Program-made: the position numbers and the translations under genes | Origin: Hymenobacter monticola | GTDB lineage: Bacteria; Bacteroidota; Bacteroidia; Cytophagales; Hymenobacteraceae | Length of the DNA: 64,000 nucleotides | NCBI RefSeq assembly: GCF_022811645.1 | Contig: NZ_CP094534.1 | Span: forward strand, 3,472,001-3,536,000 | Reading direction: 5' to 3' | The notes under the pieces: model-generated | What the model was told of the DNA's origin: nothing | Seen by the model: only the letters and a program-made list of their open reading frames with translations | The model's database searches: none | Part shown: positions 18,938-28,300 of the stretch, in pieces | Position numbering within the stretch: position 1 is the first letter of the stretch | Layout: each line of letters opens with the position of its first letter

Positions 18938-19559
18938 GGAGGGCTTCGGGCAGGGCGGACGTAAGGGTGAGGGGCGGGGCCAAGTGCAGCACCTGGAGCC
19001 CCAGCCGCCGGGCCGTGGCCACGTGCTGCGGGCTGTCCTCAATGAACAACACGTCTTCGGGGCGCCAGTTCATTTCCTGCAGCGCGTGCCCGAATATTTC
19101 CTCGCCGGGCTTGCGCAGGCCCACTTCCTGCGAGTAAAACACGCGGTCGAGCACGTCGGCAATGCCGTTTTTGAAACCATACTTGGTGGCCAGCCGCTGG
19201 TTGATTTCGGCAATGTGCAGCGCGTTGGTGTTCGAGAGCAGGGCCGTTTGGTGGCCCTGCGCCCGCAGCTCGCCAATGAGGGCCAGGCGCTCGGCGGGCA
19301 CGTCGAGCAGCATGGCGTGCCAGGCGGCATCCAACTCTGCATCGGTGGCGTCGAGGTCGTAGGCGGCGCGCAGGCCGGCCCGGAATTCGGCAGGGGAGAG
19401 GTGGCCGGTTTCGAACTTATCGAAGAGCTCGGCCTGCTGGGCCTGCGAGAAGGCAATGGTGCTGCCGGCCCGGCTCAGGCGGCGCATGGCGGCGGGGGTG
19501 GCGTCGTAGTCGATGTCGATAATAACACCGCCAAAATCGAAGAGCAGATGAGGTAACAT
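18900..19559 (-). CDS. HAD-superfamily hydrolase (phosphatase-like)
   Basis: 219 residues from the ATG at 19559. Motif I is DFGGVIIDID, motif II is probably LLSNTNALH, motif III contains the Lys of VGLRKPGEEIF, and motif IV is FIEDSPQHV. This is the layout of HAD subfamily IA (YihX-like, alpha-D-glucose-1-phosphate phosphatase and relatives) with a helical cap between motifs I and II. Cytosolic. Substrate cannot be told from sequence. The upstream part of the frame (to 19658) is rejected because it runs to the edge of the tRNA. Overlaps the start of the membrane protease. Confidence 0.88.
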   Translation of the reverse strand: MLPHLLFDFGGVIIDIDYDATPAAMRRLSRAGSTIAFSQAQQAELFDKFETGHLSPAEFRAGLRAAYDLDATDAELDAAWHAMLLDVPAERLALIGELRAQGHQTALLSNTNALHIAEINQRLATKYGFKNGIADVLDRVFYSQEVGLRKPGEEIFGHALQEMNWRPEDVLFIEDSPQHVATARRLGLQVLHLAPPLTLTSALPEALRAFPREYAPNPR

Positions 19560-19659
19560 GAAGGCCGCTTGGTTTTCCGTCCGCGAAGGTCGTACTTTTG
19601 CAGCGTTGGAGGGCCGGCAACGGCACGGGTTGAGGTGAAAGATGACTGCCTCCGGCACC

Positions 19660-19733
19660 GGGCCTATAGCTCAATCGGTTAGAGCAACTGACTCATAATC
19701 AGTAGGTCCTTGGTTCGATTCCAAGTGGGCCCA
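19660..19733 (+). tRNA. tRNA with anticodon CAU (Met, or Ile2)
   Basis: 74 nt. The acceptor stem GGGCCTA pairs with TGGGCCC (one G-U), with discriminator A and no encoded CCA. The D-arm is GCTCAATCGGTTAGAGC, the anticodon arm CTGACTCATAATCAG with CAT in the loop, and the T-arm TTGGTTCGATTCCAA. The stem does not have the initiator mismatch. A CAU anticodon can mean elongator Met or the lysidine-modified Ile2; I favour Met but cannot separate them by eye. Confidence 0.93.
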
Positions 19734-19740
19734 CGAAAAA

Positions 19741-19771
19741 CCGCTTCTATTCAACGTAGAGGCGGTTTTTT
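19741..19771 (+). terminator. Terminator after the tRNA
   Basis: Stem CCGCTTCTA / TAGAGGCGG (one mismatch) with a 7-nt loop, followed by six T, eight bases after the tRNA. Confidence 0.8.
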
Positions 19772-19792
19772 GCTTTTTAGCACCGAGTATAG

Positions 19793-20597
19793 TACTAAAG
19801 TGTGTGGACATCTAGCGTATCCAATCGAGTGCAGCGAGTAGGTGAGCCACGGCTAAAAAAGAGGCAGCAGTCTTTTCGTAACGGGTAGCGAAGGCCCGCG
19901 CTTCTTTCAATCGGCCGAAGAAGCGTTCCACTTTGTTGCGGTCAGCGTAGAGATTTATGTCGTAGGCACGTTGCTGCTTGCGCGAAGTTTTGGGTGGAAT
20001 CACCGGCTCGGCATCGGCCAGGGCTACGGCCGCCAGCACCGCGTTGGTGTCGTAGGCTCTGTCAGCCACGACCGCGCCCGGCGCGGTGGGCAAGGCGGCT
20101 AATAAGCCCGGCAATTGCGGGCTGTCCGCATGTTGTCCGGGCGTGAGTGCCAAGCGCAGACCGTTGCCCAACGCATCGACGATGGCGTGCACCTTGGTTG
20201 TCAAGACGCCGCGTGAGCGGCCGATGGCTTCGGCGGGGGCAGTGCTTTTTTTTGCCCAGCGGCGGCTTTGTGTGCTTTGACGGCGGTCGAGTCAACGAGC
20301 ACCCAGGCGTAGTCCGGTTCCTGTACTGCCTCAAACAGGGCCTCCCACACACCCGCCAGTGCCCAGCGGCGGAAGCGCCGCGCCACGGTATTCCATAGCC
20401 CCAATCGTTCAGGCAGGTCGCGCCACGCGCAGCCGGTGCGTACCCGGTAGAGTACCGCGTTGATAAACTGCCGGTTGTCGCGACCGCCCCCCAGCCGGCC
20501 GCGCGCGTGCGGCTCCACCAGTTGCCATTCTGGTTCGCTTAATTCATGACGACGCATTCAGCAAAACTATTTCCCTTGCTGTCCACAGACTTTAGTA
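19793..20597. mobile_element. IS5-family insertion sequence (IS427-like group)
   Basis: About 805 bp bounded by inverted repeats: left TACTAAAGTGTGTGGACA (19793-19810) and right TGTCCACAGACTTTAGTA (20580-20597), 17 of 18 positions matching. It contains one transposase on the minus strand expressed by frameshifting. The ends carry TA, consistent with the TA or TNA target preference of this group. It abuts the next element almost directly. Confidence 0.85.
19812..20557 (-). CDS. IS5-family transposase, two frames joined by a frameshift at an A8 run
   Basis: The first frame (20557 to 20201) starts MRRHELSEPEWQLVEPHARG and carries the first catalytic Asp region (WVLVDSTAVKAHKAA). The second frame (to 19812) carries VVADRAYDTNAV and RNKVERFFGRLKEARAFATR, the DDE Asp and Glu regions. 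They join at eight A on the minus strand (20246-20253). A -1 shift there restores the family sequence (STAPAEAIGRSRGVLTTKVH). Programmed frameshifting at such runs is known for IS427-like elements, so this copy may be functional rather than broken. The second frame alone would start in mid-domain. Confidence 0.88.
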
Positions 20598-21380
20598 GGT
20601 TTTAACAATCGCGCAACCAGAGCACGGTTACTGCCAAGTGAATAAAAGCCAGAAAATGCCTGTCCAATTTGTCGTAACGCGTGGCCACGCGGCGAAACTG
20701 CTTGAGGCGGCTGAACAGCCGTTCGATGGGGTGGCACTGGGCGTAGCGGGCCTGGTCGTAAGCCCGCGGGTGGCGGCGCTTGCGCCGGGGCGAAATCACG
20801 GCGCAGGTGCCGCGGGCGGCGAGCGCGGCCACCAACGGGTCGGAATCGTAGCCCCGGTCGGCCACCAGATAAGCCGGGGCCAGGCCCTTAAGCAACGGCA
20901 AGGCCTGCGGGGCGTGGTGGCGGTGGCCCGCTGTCAGGCGGCAGCGTACCGGCCGGCCGCGGGCATCGGCGGCCATGTGCAGCTTACACGTCAGCCTGCC
21001 GCGGCTGCGCCCAAGGGCTTGGGGGCCGATTTTTTTGCGCGCCCCGGAAGCGTGCTGGTGCGCCCGCACGGCGGTGGAGTCGACCAAAAGCGTGTGCAGG
21101 GCCTCGTCCTGCTGCACGGCTTCGAACACGCGTTGCCACACGCTCGAGGCGGCCTAGCGCTGGAAGCGGGTGTACGTGGTGTGCCAATTGCCGCGTTCCG
21201 GTGGCAGGGCCCGCCACCGGGCCCCGTTGCGGGCCAGCCAGAGCACGGCTTCTACAAACTGGCGGTTGCCGCGGCCGCCGCTCGTGCCTTCCCGGCCCGG
21301 CAACAGCGGCGCTAACCGCGCCCATTGCGCGTCGGTAAGCATTGTTTCCATGCCCCAAAGTAGTAATCACTGTTAACACT
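20598..21380. mobile_element. IS5-family insertion sequence, second element
   Basis: Short inverted ends GTTTTAACAAT (from 20599) and, on the other strand, GTGTTAACAGT (from 21379) bracket a single minus-strand transposase frame. It is different from, and directly adjacent to, the element at 19793-20597. The exact ends are uncertain by a few bases. Confidence 0.7.
20602..21351 (-). pseudogene. IS5-family transposase interrupted by one in-frame amber codon
   Basis: 250 codons in one frame from the ATG at 21351 (METMLTDAQWARLAPLLPGR) to the stop at 20602. A TAG at 21154-21156 splits it after RFQR; relatives have Trp there (RFQRWA), so TGG to TAG is likely. The downstream part is intact and carries TLLVDSTAVRAHQHASGARK, YLVADRGYDSDPL and CHPIERLFSRLKQFRRVATR (DDE residues). 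Without readthrough the product is a 65-residue fragment. The stop codon of the full frame lies in the terminal repeat. Confidence 0.85.
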
Positions 21381-21578
21381 TCCTAGATTGAAGAAGGAGA
21401 GGGCTATAGTACGCCATTAACCCTTGTTTTCGGAAGTGCTGGAAGGAGTTGGTTCTCTATTACTCTGTAATGAGTCGGTACGGGCGGGGGAAATTTTGGC
21501 GTAAAGGGGATAAATAACCAGTTCCTCATGTAAGTTACCCTCACCCTGCTGCCAGATTTTATCGCTACACTCATTTCC

Positions 21579-22436
21579 TAGAGCGTGTTAATGACTAATT
21601 GAGGAAATTGGGGGATGAAAAAGCCCCACCCCGGTTATCCGAGCGATGTCAGCGACGAAGAATGGGCCTTTGCTGCACCTTATCTGAGGTTGATGAACGA
21701 AGCGGCCCCGCAGCGCGAATATCCCCTGCGGCGCTTATCCGATGCCGTGCGCTACCTGGCCCGCACGGGGGTGCCCTGGCGCTACCTGCCGGGCAACTTT
21801 CCCGCTTGGCCGGCCGTGTATCAGCAGTTGCGCCGTTGGCTCGATGCCCGGTGTTTCGAAACGATGGCCGATGATTTGCGCCAGTTGCTACGCACCGCCT
21901 AGGGCCGCCCGGCCGAGCCCTCGGCCGTCCTGCTCGACAGCCGCACACTGCAAAGCACACCCGAAAGCGGGCCCCGGGCCGGCTACGACGGGGCCAAGCG
22001 GCGCAAAGGCAGCAAGGTGCACGTGACCGTGGATACGCTCGGGCACTTGCTGGCCGCGCTGGTCACGCCGGCCAACGAGCAGGACCGAGCCCAGGTAGCG
22101 GCGCTGGCCGAAGAAGTACAGGCTATTACGGGGCAATCGCTCACCCTGGCATACGTCGACCAGGGCTACACGGGACAGGAACCGGCGCAGGCCGCCGCCG
22201 AGCAGGGCATCGAATTGCACGTGGTCAAATTGCCCCAAGCCAAAAGAGGCTTTGTGCTGCTGCCCAAGCGCTGGGTCGTGGAACGCTCCTTTGCCTGGGC
22301 CGCCCGGTTCCGACGATTGGCCAGAGACTAGGAGCGCCTCACCACGACCCTGGAAGGCATTCACTACCTTGTGTTTGCCTGCCTAATGCTCGTCAAAGCA
22401 AATCACATCAACCTCCTAAGTCATTAACACGCTCTA
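21579..22436. mobile_element. IS5-family insertion sequence, third element
   Basis: 858 bp bounded by perfect 18-bp inverted repeats: TAGAGCGTGTTAATGACT at 21579-21596 and its complement at 22419-22436. The flanks read CTAG at both ends, suggesting a duplicated TA or CTAG target. It encodes a plus-strand transposase with two in-frame stops. Confidence 0.88.
21615..22427 (+). pseudogene. IS5-family transposase with two in-frame amber codons
   Basis: A 271-codon frame from the ATG at 21615 (MKKPHPGYPSDVSDEEWAFA) to TAA at 22425. It is broken by TAG at 21900-21902 (after LLRTA, where a Gln codon is a likely ancestor) and TAG at 22329-22331 (after RRLARD, where relatives have Tyr). The remaining frame keeps the DDE signatures: [40 protein letters not shown] and [20 protein letters not shown]. 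No frameshifts are present, so decay is recent. Confidence 0.85.
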
Positions 22437-23146
22437 GTTGACGGAGAGCATACGGCGGGAGTTGGCCGCAACGGCATCACCACAGGCCCCACAACGTACG
22501 AACGCACTGCTCACGGTGAAGGCCGCTGCTGGCCGGCTCATACTGCATGATAAAACGCTTACTTGTTATGTCAGTGGAGGCCGCATCAATGCCTCAAATC
22601 ATGGTACTTTGGCTCGACCTCGTTACCGGGTAGCTGAATGGAATTGCGAAGCGTTCTACAAAGCAAAGCGCGCGGTAGCTTTTTAATTGCTTCGCATGTG
22701 CATCCTTGTCGACCACTCTGCGCTTTCTCCTGGCAAGCTCATCGTCCACTGGACTCTGTGGGTCGTGGTCTACACGCAGCACCAACCGACCTCCTTTTTA
22801 CATAGTGTGGTAGTATCCCACTAGCGGGGTATCATACCGACCGGAATACATGTCGGCAAATCCAGGCAAATATTACGCGTGTAAGGAATCAACCCTTGGG
22901 GACTCCAGCTACTGTCCTATTAGCCCGGATTTGTCGACACTCGATAATCTAATAATCATCCTGGTAATGTGCAACAGTTGTGAAATGCCGACCACACCAG
23001 CTGAAAGGAGGTAAACGAAGCGTATAGGCGCAACCACGCAGTGGTGAGCGCAGAAAGCGAAGAGCAGCTCCGCAAGCACGGGGCCAAACGTGCAGCGGAT
23101 TTGGAAATCAAGTGAACGTGCCTGCTTTCAGTCAAGTGACCGTGGC
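22437..23146. other. Intergenic stretch between two insertion sequences
   Basis: About 710 bp with no convincing complete gene. An open frame at 22438-22686 lacks family features and I do not support it. The only coding-like signal is the short remnant at 23005-23115, listed separately. The composition is lower in GC than the flanking genes, which fits a worn junction between mobile elements. Confidence 0.5.
23005..23115 (+). pseudogene. Possible C-terminal remnant of an unknown gene
   Basis: A 36-codon frame reading KEVNEAYRRNHAVVSAESEE followed by QLRKHGAKRAADLEIK and TGA. The charged, helical composition looks coding, but there is no start and a stop precedes it. It ends 31 bp before the IS1182-type element, as if the gene had been cut by rearrangement. 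Family unknown. Confidence 0.3.
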
Positions 23147-24737
23147 TGTTGCAGAAGTCGGGTTAGGTGGTTCACTTTCTCATTAGCGGCTTGGCGAGTG
23201 CCCGGGTTGTCGCCTCGATGCGTCGGCTTTGCCGCCCAGCGCGCCGATTGGCCGCTAACAGGGGCTGTGGCAAGGCCACGGCCAGGCTCACTTGCCGGTT
23301 GAGGCGGTGCTCGAGCAGCTTTTTGAGATTGAAGGCGATGGCGGCAAGCAGCATGGTTTTGTGGGCGCCCGCATGGCCCCGCACGTTGAGTCGGCGCAAG
23401 CCGTAGTGGTGAATTAAGTTGCCGAACACGGGCTCGACGGTACCTTGGCGGACCCGGCGTTTGCGTTGCCCCCGCCGGCTTTGATGCCGCTGCCACGCCC
23501 GGCGGTAGGCCGCGTCGTAAATCGTGCGGTTGATTTGCTTGCGCTTGGCGCGTGGGGCGCACAGCGGCTTGCGCGGGCACTGCTGGCACGTGCGGCAGGG
23601 CGCCCAGTAAATCTTGTGCCAGGACCCGTCCTGGTTCGTGTCGTACTTCTGAAAGGGCCGCGCCTGGCCTTCGGGGCAAGTAAAGGCGTCGGTGGCGCGG
23701 TCGTAGGCAAAGCCATCGATTTCGGGCTTGTACTGGCCGAAGACGGGAATCCAGGCCGTTATTTGCTGGGCTTCGAGCAAGGCGTAGTTCGGGCCGTTTG
23801 CGTAGCCGGCGTCGGCCAGCAGTTCGCGCAGGGGCAGCTCGTTGGCGCGCAAGCGCCGCTGCAAGCCGGTGAGCAAGCGGGGCAGGTGCAGGCTGTCGCG
23901 CGTATCGGCGAAATCGGCCTGCACGTGGCTAATGACGCCTTTTGCCGTGTCGACGGCCAGACTGCAGAGGTAGTTCAGCGTCCGCGCTTTGCCGGGCTTG
24001 ACGGAGATGCGCGCGTCGGGGTCGGTCAGACTGTAGTGCGTCTTGTTGCTGAGCAGCCGCGCCTGTTCGTGCCGCGCGCCCAGCGCGTCGATCTGCGCGC
24101 CCTGCCGCCGCGCCTGGGACGTGGCCAAGTTGCGCAGCTGGTGGGACGTGGCGCTGAGCAGGGAGGCAGCGGGCGCTGCCGGCGGGGCCTCGCGGCCGGC
24201 CACGTGCGGGCCCGGCGCCTCGGCGGCCTGCTTTTCGCGCACGGCTTCCAGCGCCGCGTTGGCCTTGACCGGGGCCGAGTCGACGGCCTGCGTGTCGCCG
24301 GCCACTAAGCCCCGGGCCACGCACTGGGCGAAGACGTGGTCAAACAGGTGCTCAAACACCGCGGCCGGCAAGAGCTGGCGGGTGCGGCCAATGGTCGAGT
24401 GCCAGGGCAATTCCTCGTCCACTTCGTAGCCCAGGAAGTAGAGAATGTCGAGGCGCAGGGCGCAGTGCTCGACCAGGCGGCGGTCGCTGACCAGGTTTTC
24501 CAGCCGGCCTACCAGCACGAGCTTGAAGAACACCACGGGGTTGAGCGAGGACTGGCCCGTGTGGCTATAGAGCGCCTGGGTCTCGTCGTAGAGAAACGTC
24601 CAATCGACCAATTCGGCCAGCCGCCGGTACAGGTTATGGGGCGGCACCCGCTCACTTAGCCGAAAGCGGGTCACCTCTTTGTCGAGAAACTCCTTCTTGC
24701 CTTGCATCTTCCTGCTACGAACACGACTTCTGCAACA
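23147..24737. mobile_element. IS1182-family insertion sequence
   Basis: About 1.59 kb with 14-bp perfect inverted ends: TGTTGCAGAAGTCG at 23147-23160 and CGACTTCTGCAACA at 24724-24737. It contains one intact minus-strand transposase gene. Confidence 0.88.
23172..24707 (-). CDS. IS1182-family transposase, apparently intact
   Basis: 511 residues. The N-terminus (MQGKKEFLDKEVTRFRLSER) and SLNPVVFFKLVLVGRLENLV, DRRLVEHCALRLDILYFLGY are typical of the family. A catalytic Asp lies in DTQAVDSAPVKANAAL, a second in LLADAGYANGPNYALLE, and the Glu region in QGTVEPVFGNLIHHYGLRRL. A zinc-like cysteine cluster precedes the last motif (CRTCQQCPRKPLCAPRAKRK). No disruption is seen, so this is the one element in the nest that looks able to move without frameshifting or suppression. 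Confidence 0.92.
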   Translation of the reverse strand: MQGKKEFLDKEVTRFRLSERVPPHNLYRRLAELVDWTFLYDETQALYSHTGQSSLNPVVFFKLVLVGRLENLVSDRRLVEHCALRLDILYFLGYEVDEELPWHSTIGRTRQLLPAAVFEHLFDHVFAQCVARGLVAGDTQAVDSAPVKANAALEAVREKQAAEAPGPHVAGREAPPAAPAASLLSATSHQLRNLATSQARRQGAQIDALGARHEQARLLSNKTHYSLTDPDARISVKPGKARTLNYLCSLAVDTAKGVISHVQADFADTRDSLHLPRLLTGLQRRLRANELPLRELLADAGYANGPNYALLEAQQITAWIPVFGQYKPEIDGFAYDRATDAFTCPEGQARPFQKYDTNQDGSWHKIYWAPCRTCQQCPRKPLCAPRAKRKQINRTIYDAAYRRAWQRHQSRRGQRKRRVRQGTVEPVFGNLIHHYGLRRLNVRGHAGAHKTMLLAAIAFNLKKLLEHRLNRQVSLAVALPQPLLAANRRAGRQSRRIEATTRALAKPLMRK

Positions 24738-25216
24738 TCCACCACCGTTTTTGTGAACGTCTTTCAGGGTTACAGTGTGGCGACTTTGCTACCTGTCCGG
24801 GGATGCGAGCGCTGCGCATGACCGGAGCCACAGCTAGACTTACGACAGAGTGGTCAGCCAACGCTGCACCTCTTGTGGGGCCAGGCAGGTGCGTAGCCAG
24901 TGTTAACCGTGCTGCTCAAAGAACGCCTTCCAGTCGTCCCAAATCGCGGACGTGACGACCGCACCCGTGATGCAAACAACGGTGGAACCGATAGTGGCTG
25001 CACTCATGGAATAAAATTACCCGCGGTTTGCTAATCCACTCGCATACCGCCGAAAGAGGTCTAACCGGCCGCTGCCGCACTGGCGGAGTAGAAGCCGTGG
25101 TAGAAAACATAGGCCGGCCGCTCAAAAGAAAGCTCTCAAATTAGCCAAACAGTAAGGGCGCCCGGTGAGGGGACAAGAGCAAAACGGGTGCTATCTTTTA
25201 TTCTGCAATGAATTTG

Positions 25217-25232
25217 GCACAAACGATTGTGT
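25217..25232. promoter_or_regulatory. LacI-type operator copy 1 (upstream SusC site)
   Basis: GCACAAACGATTGTGT, 15 of 16 matching the locus consensus. It lies 138 bp before the SusC start and 96 bp (centre to centre) from the second SusC operator. Confidence 0.8.
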
Positions 25233-25312
25233 GTTGTTTTGGGAAGTTGAGGATTTGCCTTAATAATATTCCCTGATAGGTTTGCTGAATAAAAATTTTT
25301 TTTACCATCTTT

Positions 25313-25328
25313 ACACAAACGATTGTGC
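25313..25328. promoter_or_regulatory. LacI-type operator copy 2 (SusC promoter-proximal)
   Basis: ACACAAACGATTGTGC, one mismatch from the consensus, preceded by CATCTTT. It ends 26 bp before the SusC ATG, so bound protein would block transcription start or early elongation. A GTG inside the site opens the same frame as SusC but is not a credible start. Confidence 0.85.
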
Positions 25329-25354
25329 GATTCCCACCTAAACCCTTACTCCTT

Positions 25355-28300
25355 ATGAAAAAGTCAGTACCCAAAACGCCGGGGCTTGCGCTACCCGCTT
25401 TGCTTGGCGGCTTGCTGTTGCTGCCCGGCACGGGCCAGGCCACGATTGCGACTGCGGCGCCCGTCCTTTCGCCGGCGTGGCAAGTAGTCGACGGGCCGGT
25501 AACCGGCCGCATCACCGATGAAAAAGGCGCCGGCATCCCGGGCGTGACCGTGCTGGTGAAAGGCACCAGCAACGGCACCCAAACCGACGTCGACGGGCGC
25601 TACAGTCTTGTAGCACCCGCCAATGCCACGCTGGTGTTTTCCTTCGTCGGCTATACCTCCCAGGAAATAGCGGTGGGCGGCCGCAGCACCATCGACACCC
25701 AGCTAGCCGTGAGTGCGCAGGGCCTGTCGGAGGTGGTGGTGGTGGGCTACCTGGCACAAGACCGCCAGAACGTGACCAGCGCCGTGAGCAGCCTCAACGT
25801 GCAGGAGGCCAACAAAGCACCCGTGCCCACGCTGGCCCAATCCATTCAGGGGCGCACACCGGGCGTGCAGGTAGAAGGCTCGGGCGCCCCCGGCGCCGTG
25901 CCCAACATTGTGATTCGCGGCATCGGCAGCTTTTCCAACGGCAGCAACCCGCTGTACGTTATCGACGGGCTATGGACCGACAACATTCGCGACGTTAGCC
26001 CGAACGACATCGAGTCGGTGACGGTGCTGAAAGACGCGTCGTCGACGGCGGTGTACGGCTCGCGCGGGGCCAACGGCGTTATCGTGGTGACGACCAAGCG
26101 CGGGGCCTCTGGAGCGCCCAAGGTGAGCTTCAACGGCTACACCGGTGTGGAAAGCATTTATAAGCAGTACGACCTGACCAACCACAGCGAGTGGGCCGAC
26201 CGCAGCGCCGTAGCTTACGCCAACGCGGGCCTGCCGCCGCTGGCCGGGGCCAATAAGGCCGGTGGCACGTTTACCAACGCCGTCGACACGGACTGGCAAA
26301 AAGAGTTTTTCCAGACCGGCAAAATTGAGGACTACAACCTGACCTTCTCGGGCGGCAGCCGCGAAGGTAAAAATGCCGGCAACTTCCTGATTTCGGGCGG
26401 CTACTTCAACCAGCAGGGCGTAGTGAAGGGCCCCTCTTTTGAGCGCTACAGCGTGCGCCTGAACTCGGGCCTGACGCGGGGCCGCCTGAAAGTGGGCCAG
26501 AGCGCCCTACTCACGCACATCAACACGCGCTTACTGAACGACATTGCCTTCGTGGATGTGCTGACCATGCTGCCGGGCATTCCGGTGCGCAACCCGGCCA
26601 CCACCAGCGGCTACGGCTACGGCACCGCGGCCCTGTTCAACTACTCGGTGAACCCGGTGGCGGCGCAGGAAATCCGCAACAACACCCAAACCAACGAGCG
26701 GCTGCAGGCCAGCGCCAACGGCGAGTTTTCCTTCACCGACTACCTGTCGTACCGCCTGAACCTGGGCCTGGAGATGCACCTGTTTGCGGACAAGGACTTC
26801 CGCAAAGAAGGCCGCATTCGCCTGGGCAATCCCGACACCGGCGAAACTTACCTGTTTGAAGGGCGGGGCACCCAGCGCACGCTGCTGGTGGAAAACACCC
26901 TGAATTTCAACAAGCGTTTCGGCGACCACAGCGTGAATGCCCTGGTGGGCTACTCGGAGCAGACCTACAACTTCAACAACGCCACGGCCCGTACCACGGG
27001 CTTCAACGCCCTGCCCCAGTACTACCCCATCCTGAACGCGGGCACCAGCACGGCGCCCACCGTGGGCGGCTTCATCGACGAATGGGCCAAACGCTCGTAC
27101 TTCAGCCAGTTGAACTACGACTACAAAAACCGCTACCTGGTGACGGCCAGCTTCCGGCGCGACGGTTCGTCGCGCTTCGACCCCAGCCGGCAGTACGGCA
27201 ACTTCGGCGCGGCCTCGGTGGGCTGGCGCGTGAGCGAGGAAGAGTTTTTCAAGAGCGCGGTGCCCTTTGTGAGCAACCTGAAGCTGCGCGCCAGCTACGG
27301 CGTGAACGGCAACGACAACGTGCCGGGCTCCTACCTCTACCAAACCTCTGTGAACCAAAACGTGAACTACGTGCTGGGTAGCGGCCAGGTCATCACCAAC
27401 GGCGCCATCCAGATTGGCTTGGAAAGCAAGAACCTGCACTGGGAGTCGCGCTACACCTCCGACGCGGGCCTCGACCTGGGCTTGCTGGATAACCGCCTGA
27501 CGCTGTCGGCCGACTACTACGTGTCGACCACGGAAGATGCGCTGGTGAACCCGCCGCTGCCCACATACATCGGCTCGTTCAACGCCGCGCCGTTCACCAA
27601 TCTGGGCAAAATCCGGAACCAGGGCTTTGAGTTGGGCCTGGGCTACCACGACAACCGCAAGGCCTTCACCTACGGCGCCGACCTCGCGCTGACGACCATC
27701 AAGAACGAGGTGCTGGCGCTGTCGGAGCTGCAGCCCAACATTCCCGGGGCCATCAACCTGACGCGTACCACCGTGGGCCAGCCCATCAGCCGCCTCTACC
27801 TGATGCAGATGGTGGGCATCTTCCAGACGCAGGACGAAATCAACAACTACAAGAGCGCCAACGGCACGGTCATTCAGCCCAACGCCAAGCCCGGCGACGT
27901 GAAGTACGAAGACGTGGACGGCGACGGCACCATCAATACCGACAAGGACCGCAAGTTTGTGGGCAACCCCTTCCCCAAGCTGCAGTTTGGCCTGAACCTG
28001 AATGCTGGCTACAAGGGCTTCGACCTCAGCGTGTTCTTCCAGGGCGTGACCGGCAACGACGTGTTCAACTCCACCCGCGCCTCGCTCGACCAGCTCGACG
28101 GCCAAACCAACTTCCGCCGCGACGTGGAGCCCTGGACCGAGCAGAACCGCTCGACCACCACGCCCCGCCTCGTGAACGGCGGCAGCAACGGCATGAATAC
28201 CCTGCGCCAAACCACCCGCTGGGTGGAAGACGGCAGCTACCTGCGCCTGCGCAACATTCAGCTGGGCTACACCCTGCCGGCTTCGCTGAGCAACCGCGTA

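Larger units (their letters stand above)
24738..25354. promoter_or_regulatory. Regulatory region upstream of the SusC gene
   Basis: 617 bp without a supported gene. The right end contains two copies of the locus operator (25217-25232 and 25313-25328). The AT-rich sequence between them holds TTTG at 25281-25284 and CATCTTTA near 25307-25314, spaced like the Bacteroidota -33 (TTG) and -7 (TAnnTTTG) elements, though the -7 match is imperfect. The second operator would then overlap the -7 element and start point, as expected for repression. Confidence 0.55.

Noticed and set aside
19660..19810. tRNA as an integration attachment site
   Set aside because: No integrase gene and no visible direct repeat of the tRNA 3' end elsewhere in the window.
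22438..22686. 82-codon plus-strand frame after the third IS5 element
   Set aside because: No domain, no start context, and the composition is not convincing; it begins in the terminal repeat flank.
25325..25354. GTG start extending SusC by ten residues
   Set aside because: It lies inside an operator copy and precedes a good signal peptide start at 25355.
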